Shown here in pieces: positions 56,216 through 64,000 of a DNA stretch of 64,000 nt. The number at the start of each line of letters is the position of its first letter. The stretch's first letter is position 1. This stretch comes from Hippophae tibetana (Eukaryota; Streptophyta; Magnoliopsida; Rosales; Elaeagnaceae). Position numbers and translations under genes: made by a program. The stretch is taken from assembly GCA_037013495.1 (NCBI GenBank), contig CM072803.1, positions 22,403,501 to 22,467,500 of the forward strand, given 5' to 3'. A model generated the notes under the pieces. That model was not told the origin of the DNA, ran no database searches, and saw nothing but the letters and a program-made list of their open reading frames with translations.

Positions 56216-58029
56216 CATTACATAAAAAAATTAAAAATAAAATGATTAAAATTAATCTAAAATAATTAAAATATCCATAAATATAATAATAACTAACTAA
56301 ATATATTAATTTAAAATAAAATAACTAATATATTTAATTTATAAAATTACAATAAATTTAAATATTTTTTTATATATGATGTAACTACTTTAATTACTTT
56401 ATATATATATATATATATATATTAGTTTTTTATCTGTACATCCATAAAAGTTTAAGTTGTTTTATTATTACTTAAAAATTGATAATTTTTTTTGTAAAAT
56501 GATTTACAAAATTTTTCTTAAAATAAATAGTTAGATTAATTTATTGTAAGAATATATATATAATAATTGTTATTTTACTATAAATATAATACAAATACTG
56601 AATAATATTGATAAAACTTGCATATTTACGTGATTATTTAATCAATAAATTAAATATAACATAATAATATATAAACTTGTTTAATTAATAACTTAACGAA
56701 AAAAGGTAATCCAAGTCCACTATATTTAACGAAATTATATTTTAGACAACATAATTCTATTAATTTTACAAAAACAATCATAAAAAACTATTTTATAAAA
56801 TAATAAACTTATATTATCATAATCACATAAGATTGATAGATTAGAGACATCGTGTATATATATATTGTTTGAAGAATTTTTAATGTGTTAGTGTTTTTAG
56901 ATAAATATTAGAAATAATAGAATATTTAGATCATTTATTCATATCATCAATGAGATATATATGTATACGAGATGTAGGTATTAATATTACATTAATAGAT
57001 ACTTTGTTAAGGCGTATCACCAATCTAAACATGAAATTTTTACAACAATAACTCATTCAACGAAGTCAAGTTGTTGTTTAGCAAAGTTGTTGGAGTTATG
57101 CATCACTTGCAAGGGTATGAGGTAGAAATGTGAAAAACCATTGGATCGTTTGACACTGGTGTTCGTCTGGTTAGGTGGCTAGATGGAGAATGCTCTAAAG
57201 GAAAATCAGTCTATACTCCAGTGCCATGCCCCAAGTCCCTAACCTTCCTTCCCCCGGGTGTGATCATGGGTTTGAAACGAGAAAGATTATGGCAATTTGT
57301 CTCCATAAAACTTCTTATCTTTTCTCCTTTTGATTAGTATGGGCTTGTTTGTAGCTCTACTTATCAAACCCTTGGTAGACTTTATCTCTCTCTCCATAAT
57401 GACAAACTTCTAAGTCACTTCGTAAATTATTTTTAGAGATTATGGAGTGATTTTAACGAATTCAATGAATAGACTAGTATTACATTTGATACCTTTGCGA
57501 TAAGCTTCAATGTCAATAGAGTTAGGACATTATGAAACTTTCGTTTTCTCCATTTTAAATTTGGTATGAGTATTGATCAAAAACATAAATAATTATTGTG
57601 TATATTGGTATTTTGAATATATAAATAACTAAATCTAGTGATAAATATAAAACACTTTATAAAAAAAGAAAGATCATGTATCATTATTATTACAATACAT
57701 AATTTTAATATTATTATTGTATATATTTTATTAAAAAATGTTGTTTTAAAAATCTATTTTTAAATAATATAATCATATCATGTAATATTAGAGTAAATGT
57801 AAATAATTTTACATAAAAAGTAAAAATTTAAGTATTTATATTATTATAATACATCATTTTAATATTATTATGTATATTTTTTAAAAAATGGTGATTTAAA
57901 ATTTATATTTTACATTATAATATAATTTAACTTAAGTTAAAAGAAAAAAAAATGTCTAGACAAACGAGGACAATAAAGACAACAAAAGATTAACAATAAC
58001 TGACATTTCTTATAATTTCTAATTCTATA
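56090..58029. other. AT-rich stretch without a gene
   Basis: Contains TA runs (about 56183-56210 and 56401-56420). A GC-normal island at about 57000-57560 has no frame or motif I recognise; it may be a relic of a repeat or gene. No feature is supportable. Confidence 0.55.
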
Positions 58030-58037
58030 GATAGAAT

Positions 58038-58551
58038 TAGGGCTATTCATCGGATCGAAACCACTGATTTTATGCCCATTCGATCCGATCCGATCATTCG
58101 CTCGGATTGAAACATCCTAATCCGCAACCGATCCGATCACCTTTCACATCCGCTCAATCCGATCACCTTTTACATCCGCTCAATCCGATCCGTAAATTAT
58201 TCGGATGACATCCGATCCGACCAAATAAACTTAATTAACTCTATTTTTTGTATTTTTAAATAATTTTTTTAAAATTTCACATAAATCATAACATAAAATT
58301 ATTTAACTTAAAAAAATATTAAAAAATCAAATAAATATATATTAATTAAATATATATATATATATATATTTAATTTAATAAATATATATAATTAATTTCG
58401 GTCGGATCGGATGAATCGTAGTGAAATCTGCCGTCTGATCCGCACTTAACAAATGGAAAAAATTCTCATCCGATCCGACCATCGGATTAGATCCGATCAG
58501 ATGAAAAATCAATGAATCGGATCAGATGATCGGATTTTTTGCACACTCCTA
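58038..58551. mobile_element. hAT-like MITE rich in GGATC motifs
   Basis: The ends are TAGGGCTATTCATCGGATCG at 58038 and, reverse-complemented from 58551, TAGGAGTGTGCAAAAAATCC, a short hAT-type terminal inverted repeat. The flanks GATAGAAT (58030-58037) and GACAGAAT (58552-58559) match at seven of eight positions, fitting an 8-bp target duplication. Both halves are packed with ATCCGATC / GATCGGAT motifs in opposite orientation, so the ends could pair over a long distance. The centre is AT-rich with a TA run (about 58350-58370). Non-coding. Confidence 0.82.
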
Positions 58552-58559
58552 GACAGAAT

Positions 58560-60152
58560 TGTGAGAGGTTCGAAGTTTTTAAGGTGATTTAGGATTTTTA
58601 ACTAATAGCAAAGTTTAATTAATTGTATTTTAAATGTTTCAAATCAGTATAAATCTCAATTGCATTTTTTTATTAATAAATTAAATATAATATATTTAAA
58701 ATTTAAGATACAAAATATAAATCACACCTATAATTACATTCTTTATATTATTATTTTAACTATGAATAAAATAGTTATTATTTTATACATTATATAATTT
58801 TACAATTTTATAATTAAAGTATTAATTTAATATTAAAAATATATTGTATTTAATTACAAACTTAAATATAAACATATAAAGTTTTATAAAAAAATGAAAA
58901 TTCAAAAATAAACGTCGGCGTGGAAGGTGATCTCTAACCTTCCATTCTTACACGATGTAATTTTCTTCTACTAACAAAACCGGAATTTCCTACAATTTTT
59001 TTCCTCGTACAGAGTAAATCGATTGACATCACTAAAACACAGCGCAATAAATATAATTACATTGTTGCCGTTATAAAATGGCCCCGATTATATACCCAAG
59101 CCATTACACACAATTCTGAGTGGAAATGTCAAAATGGATTATTCTATTTTATTTTATATCTATTTTTTTATATTTAAAATATTTATAAATTAACGTTATA
59201 TTATTTTATTTAAATCTCATCCATCTTATCTTATTTAAAATTATTCATATTATACTAACAGTTATTATTATAAATAATTATAACTATTATAGAAATTTTA
59301 CTTATCATTTATTCTATTAAAGTCAAATAATACATCACATGTTATTATTATCTCTAACACATTAAAAAATTAGTGAGATTAAGATTAAATCAACTTTCAA
59401 ATTTTATAAATTATATACTAGATTAATAAGATATTTTATCTCAATTTATACCTCTATTTTAAAATAATCATTTGTATCGTATTTATTTTTATTGTGTGTT
59501 TATATTTCTTAACACAATTCACTAATTTTTTAATATTACGAAGAAAAAAATTTATTTTTAATCAATTTATTTATTGATAATAATAAGAAAAATTATAATC
59601 TTAATAAGCTCAAAAAAATTAATTAATAATTTTGATTAAAAAATAATTTGTATCATATCCTGTTGTTGTGATTGTGTTATAAGTTGTAACCTAATTTGAC
59701 ACTAATAACTAATAACTTAAGTAATTATATATTGATATATATAAAAAAGTGTAGAAAGAAAATTAATTCTTTAAATATCACGTAATTATATATTAATATA
59801 TATAAAAGAGTGTAGAAAGAAAATTAATTCTTTAAATATCAATCATTGAGATAAAAGAATATAATAGATTGTGTTTAAAAAAAGATACCGATACTATCCT
59901 TTTCATTGTATTTTAGAAAAAAGTGGCAGACAAATCCTTTAAATTAGCTTAGTGTGTATTTAGTTACTTAGATTAAAAAAATAATTTTCTAATTTGAATT
60001 AATATTAAAGAAAGATAATATTATTTTAATATTTTTTTTATTAAAATACTATTATTTCATATCAAATAATTAAAATATGAGTGGTAAAATAATAGATAAT
60101 GTGAAGAAAAAATTCAAAAATAGTAGTTATAATATTTAGTCATTATTATATA

Positions 60153-60197
<45 letters not shown>

Positions 60198-60600
60198 AAT
60201 AATTTTAGGTAAGAATGTTTTTTATCTTTAAATTTTTATTAAATAATTTTACATTAAATTTAATTGATAGTTCATAATTTATAGTATTTTAATAATTTGA
60301 TAATCAAAAATAATATTTTAATAATAAAATTATTAAATTAATATTATTTATTTTTATCTATATTTTCAAAGTTAGGAATTAAAAAAACACAATTTAAAAT
60401 TTTATGGAATAAACAATACCAACTTTATAATCTAAAAGAACTTCTACTACCCTTTTCTCTATATTTTAATCCAAGTAACCAGCAACAAGATCGTTTAGAG
60501 GGCAGCAACAAATTACATCAGTACGCTTTCTATTATTTCATAAATTTAAATACACTGATTAACATCATAATATGTGATGTTACATTTGAGAGCAATATTT
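58560..60600. other. AT-rich stretch without a gene
   Basis: No gene is supportable. A more complex patch at 58905-59130 has no recognisable content. A 61-bp tandem duplication lies at 59721-59842 and a TA run at about 60159-60194. Confidence 0.6.
59721..59842. repeat. 61-bp tandem duplication
   Basis: GTAATTATATATTRATATAT followed by GTGTAGAAAGAAAATTAATT and CTTTAAATATCA occurs twice, at 59721-59781 and 59782-59842, with very few differences. Confidence 0.88.
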
Positions 60601-60606
60601 CATAAC

Positions 60607-61366
60607 TCAGAAGCGAGGTGGCCCACCAAATGGGCCCGGTGGGCCTTGTGGCCCATGAGGCCCACCAAACATTGGTCCACAGCAACTCTCCAGTATACAA
60701 CAGCAGCACAAGATATAAGCACTACAAAATTTTGAAACAAAAACCATTGTTAGTTTCCCTTAATTATCTGAATCTACATAACTTGTATGGAAAATCGTAT
60801 CTTTTAAATTACTACTAATCAAAGTTTAAAAATAGAAAATAAAAATATAAAAGTTTGACTAAACCTTATTAAATACCCTTTTAAAAAATAAAAATAATGG
60901 GTTTAATTTTAAATTGTGACCACTAAAACAAATGCCCAAGATCAAGCTTTTAGATCCTTCTAAGATCTTAAATCTCCAAATAGCTAGCTAATATTGAAAC
61001 TCAACCAATAATCTAATTCTTTGAAGTAACCTACAATTTATTTATTTTTATAATAATTACACTACATATAAACTCAAAAAGAGACTTAAAATCACACATT
61101 TTACATATTTAAATAAAATATATATAGTCAAGTAACAAACTAATTTACTAAACATATTGGAACAAATTCCACATTCTTCGTATTGAAAACAATTAATTAT
61201 GCATTCTGATTTTAGCAATCAACAATAGCTAATAGAAACAAACATTAAAAAGCAACAATAATAACACATATATAGTTACTCACCAAGAAGATAGGAGCCT
61301 GCAAATTCCATCACAAAGAAAACCAAAACATCCAAATGGACCGGGCGGTCCCTGATGAGGAGGCAT
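60607..61366 (-). CDS. Small cysteine-rich, Gly/Pro-rich protein (65 aa)
   Basis: Two exons: 61366-61284 and 60721-60607, joined by a 562-bp intron with GTGAGT donor and TTTGTAG acceptor. Together they are 198 nt including TGA, giving 65 aa. The N-terminus is MPPHQGPPGPFG. The middle (residues about 13-42) is hydrophobic and holds ten Cys, including CAYILCCCCILESCCG. The C-terminus is a collagen-like GGPHGPQGPPGPFGGPPRF. The layout, a Pro/Gly tail next to a short Cys-rich hydrophobic segment at a membrane-length scale, recalls plant CYSTM-type peptides, but the Cys segment here is central and flanked by Gly/Pro on both sides, so I do not assign it. There is no signal peptide. A CT-type leader (GAGAGAGAG on the minus strand) precedes the ATG. 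Function unknown. Confidence 0.75.
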
Positions 61367-61458
61367 CTCTCTCTCTCTCAAAGCTCTTATGAGTTTGCTT
61401 GAAGAACAATATGAACTACCTTAATATGACTGAAATCTCTGAGTTGTTTATAGAGTCA

Positions 61459-61467
61459 CTATTTATA
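61459..61467 (-). promoter_or_regulatory. TATA box of the small cysteine-rich gene
   Basis: Minus-strand TATAAATAG lies 93 nt upstream of the ATG, which would place the transcription start near 61430 and give a leader of about 65 nt. The segment between has normal leader composition. Confidence 0.6.
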
Positions 61468-61967
61468 CAACAAGTTTGAGATAGTAAGCTTAGTGACTAA
61501 GTATCCTTGTAGCATTATGAAGATGGATCTAGTTCAAATTAAGAAACTAGCGTAGGTAGATGACATTTGATCTGCTATTCTTTCAACCTAATAGTCAAAC
61601 TTCTAACTAACATTCAAATTGCTTGCCTTTAAACCTTTATTTTTGGAGATAATTTGAACCGTAAATTTATTTATTTGCATATAGAAAATATCTTTTTATA
61701 TAAATAATAATAATAATAATAATAATATTTTCTTCAAATTTAAAAGGTAAAACAAAATTTATACGCCATCTTGGTAAAAAAAAATCTTATTTTAGTTGTT
61801 AAAATCAATTAAGAAAATAACTCGAAATAAAAATAAATACATAAGTTTAATTTTTATTAAAATATATTTTAAAAATTATTTAAAACTTGAATAACATTCA
61901 CATGTTATTGTATATAATTGAATTGATAAATTTGATTTTGATTATGTAGATATACATACGTAAACGG

Positions 61968-62065
61968 TAGAATATGTTGAAATATATTTATTTACACACT
62001 AAATACAATGAATGATTAGAATATGTTGAAATATATTTATTTACACACTAAATACAATGAATAAT
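61968..62065. repeat. 49-bp tandem duplication at the LTR edge
   Basis: TAGAATATGTTGAAATATAT followed by TTATTTACACACTAAATACAATGAAT (in two parts) is present at 61968-62016 and 62017-62065, nearly identical. It covers the presumed outer end of the copia LTR at 61975-62159, so it either belongs to the LTR or arose after insertion. Confidence 0.88.
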
Positions 62066-62159
62066 AATATAGATATATATACAGAAAATGAGAATCTGTT
62101 TTTAATAAAAGTATATTAATTGCATATAACTAATTACAACTAATGATGATTTATTAACA
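61975..62159 (-). repeat. 3' LTR of the second copia element (probable)
   Basis: On the minus strand it starts TGTTAATAAATCATCATTAG at 62159, just after a purine-rich CTTGACGAAGAG. It ends at ATTTCAACA at 61975, or at 62024 if the outer 49-bp copy is a later duplication, giving 185 or 136 bp. A TATA-like run (GTATATATATCTATATT) is inside. The other LTR is outside the window, so this cannot be confirmed here. Confidence 0.6.
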
Positions 62160-64000
62160 CTCTTCGTCAAGTTGACGCATAGATATGAACCATGCCTAAC
62201 TTGCTTAGTGAGTCTTATAATGCCTTCTTGGAAACTCCTTTGGTAAGCATATCTGTAAGTTGCTCTTGTGGGAACAAAAGGAAAGCTAATAATTTTGGCA
62301 TTTAGCTACTATTTTATAAAGTGACGATCAATCTCTACATGCTTAGTGCGACCATGTTATACGAGATTTTGTGATATATCAATGGTTGCCCAACTGTCGC
62401 AATACAACTACATAGTATTTTTGAGTTCGAAACCTAAATCAAATAACAAAGTTCTTATCCACAGTAATTCACAAACCCCATGAGTCATACCTCTATACTC
62501 AGTCTCAGCACTAGATCGAGTCACCACTTTCTGCTTCTTACTTTCCCATGTAACCAAATTACCTCTCACAAAGGTGAAATAACTTGATGTTGACTTTCTA
62601 TATGTAATACTTCCTACCCAATCTGCATCTGTAAAGCCACAGACTTCGAGAGGATTGTTGTGTTTAGAAAACATTACTCATTTTCCTAGAGCCGATTTCA
62701 AATACCTTAAAATTCTCAAAACAATATTCATGTGGTTCTCACTTGAATTATGCATGAACTGACTCACCACACTTACTACATATGCAAAATATGGTTTAGT
62801 ATGAGCCAAGTAAATCAAACGCCCCACCAATCTTTGATAACGAGCTCGATCAGTTGGTATCTGATCTGGATACTCTGCTAAACAATGGTTTTGGTCAATA
62901 GGAGTGTCAATAGGTTTGTAATCCAACATACTTATCTTTGTTACCAGATTAATAATGTACTTCCTCTAACATAGATATATTCCTTCTCTTTCCTTGGCTA
63001 CCTCAATTCCTAAGAAGTACTTTAGTTCACCTAAGTCCTTCATCTCGAATTCAGAGGCTAGCTGTCTTTGTAATTTATCTATCTCAATAGTATCATCACC
63101 AATGATTACCATATCATCAACATAAATGATTAGGGTTGTTACCTTCCCTCGTTGATGTTTAAGAAATAGAGTGTGGTTTGAATTACTCTGTCTGTAATCA
63201 ACCTTCTGCATGAACTGTGAAAACCTTTCAAACCAGGCTCGAGGGGATTGCTTGAGACCATACAAAGACTTCCTCAATTTGCACACAAAATTACCAGGAG
63301 AATCAACTACATACCCAGGTGGAAGACTCATGTACACCTCCTCGGCTAATTCTCCATGAAGAAATGCATTCTTGACATCAAACTACTGAAGTGGCCAATT
63401 TAGGTTAGCAACAAGTGAGAGTAGAACCCGAATAGTGTTCATTATGACAACAAGAGCAAAAGTCTCATCGTAGTTCACACAATACGTCTGAGTGAACCCT
63501 TTTGCTACAAGACGGGCTTTGTACCGATTTAGAGTTCTATCACCATTATGTTTTACAGTAAACATCTATCGACAACCAACTGCTTTTTTTCCTTGTGGTG
63601 AAGGCACAAGTTGCCAAGTATCGTTCTTCTGTAATGCCTCCATCTCTTCAGTCATTGCCTTTCTCTATATTGGATCTCCCAACGCATCATGTACTTTGTT
63701 AGGTATTGATACAACAGATATTTGATTCAAAAATGATTTACATGACTTAGATAATTTTTTAGTGTATATGTAATTGGCTACTCGGTATTTTGATTTTGCA
63801 TGAATATTTGGTTCATACCTTTTGGCTGGTTGACCCCGAGAAGACCTATTTGGTAACACATACTATCCAACGTTAGACTTAATGCTATTAGTATCAGTTG
63901 GTGTACATACCTCATATGAGTGACCTTCAGTACTAGAGAGTTGTTGATCAGGGGTAGGAGTGATGCCTGAGGGAACAATTGTGTCTTCAATTTCATTTGT
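62160..64000 (-). pseudogene. Copia pol remnant: reverse transcriptase and RNase H
   Basis: In order on the minus strand: a linker between integrase and RT (about 63999-63570, with RKAMTEEMEALQKNDTWQLV-like signal), RT start RYKARLVAKGFTQTYCVNYD (63565-63383), and MYMSLPPGYV with LYGLKQSPRAWFERF. Next come the catalytic YVDDMVIIG and LGELKYFLGIEV (63337-62966). After a stop, MLDYKPIDTPID and RYQRLVGRLIYLAHTKP follow (62929-62678), then RNase H GFTDADWVGS and SSAETEYRGM (62674-62408), where the catalytic Asp and Glu regions remain. The frame ends at 62408; the last RNase H motifs continue as broken sequence to about 62300. In-frame stops near 63383, 62966 and 62678 make it non-functional. Confidence 0.88.

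Larger units (their letters stand above)
61975..64000 (-). mobile_element. 3' part of a second decayed Ty1/copia retrotransposon, running off the window
   Basis: On the minus strand, reverse transcriptase, RNase H, purine tract and 3' LTR follow in copia order. The integrase, gag and 5' LTR would lie beyond 64000. Stops interrupt the reading frames. Its protein sequence differs clearly from the copia element at 19-22 kb, so it is another lineage. Confidence 0.88.

Noticed and set aside
60618..60818. 66-codon frame on the plus strand
   Set aside because: Its first part is antisense to exon 2 of the small cysteine-rich gene and the rest runs into the intron. The minus-strand model has start, splice sites, stop and TATA box.

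Overview
This window is plant nuclear DNA. It is strongly AT-rich, its protein-coding genes are interrupted by many introns, and most of the rest is transposable-element remains. The three large genes resemble Arabidopsis proteins closely in the parts I can compare, which suits a eudicot. I cannot name the family or species from the sequence alone. I found no undescribed gene system; the interest lies mainly in the mobile DNA and its insertion sites.

Layout. 1-3480: a diverged tandem array of roughly 1-kb units, no gene. 3480-9280: AT-rich DNA with an isolated CACTA-type terminus (to 5581) and the right part of a decayed CACTA transposon carrying a Ulp1-like protease domain, itself split by a plastid 23S rRNA fragment. 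9300-15660: short repeats, two complete TRIM retrotransposons with perfect target duplications (10014-10326 and 14217-14521), a 50-bp minisatellite and a GC-richer island. 15668-18009: a small CACTA element with both ends and an ATA target duplication. 18782-22846: a decayed Ty1/copia element with both short LTRs. 22850-25240: no gene.

Genes. 25242-33223 (minus): LCB2, the PLP-binding subunit of serine palmitoyltransferase, reconstructed as 12 exons and 489 aa; its second intron holds a hAT-like element with a perfect 8-bp target duplication. 39535-42702 (plus): a FRIGIDA-like gene, 3 exons, 690 aa; a foldback MITE sits in its second intron. 44203-54433 (minus): a class I vacuolar Na+(K+)/H+ antiporter (NHX1/2 type), 14 coding exons, 541 aa; intron 3 (about 5.5 kb) is swollen by two non-autonomous LTR elements and intron 10 contains a chimeric plastid-DNA insert. 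60607-61366 (minus): a two-exon gene for a 65-aa cysteine-rich, Gly/Pro-rich peptide. 61975-64000 (minus): the 3' part of another decayed copia element that leaves the window.

The four genes are not functionally linked in any way the sequence shows: sphingolipid synthesis at the ER, a nuclear FRIGIDA-family protein, tonoplast ion exchange, and an unknown small peptide. Exon junctions were worked out by hand from GT/AG sites, reading-frame closure and remembered family sequences. All three large models and the small one close in frame.
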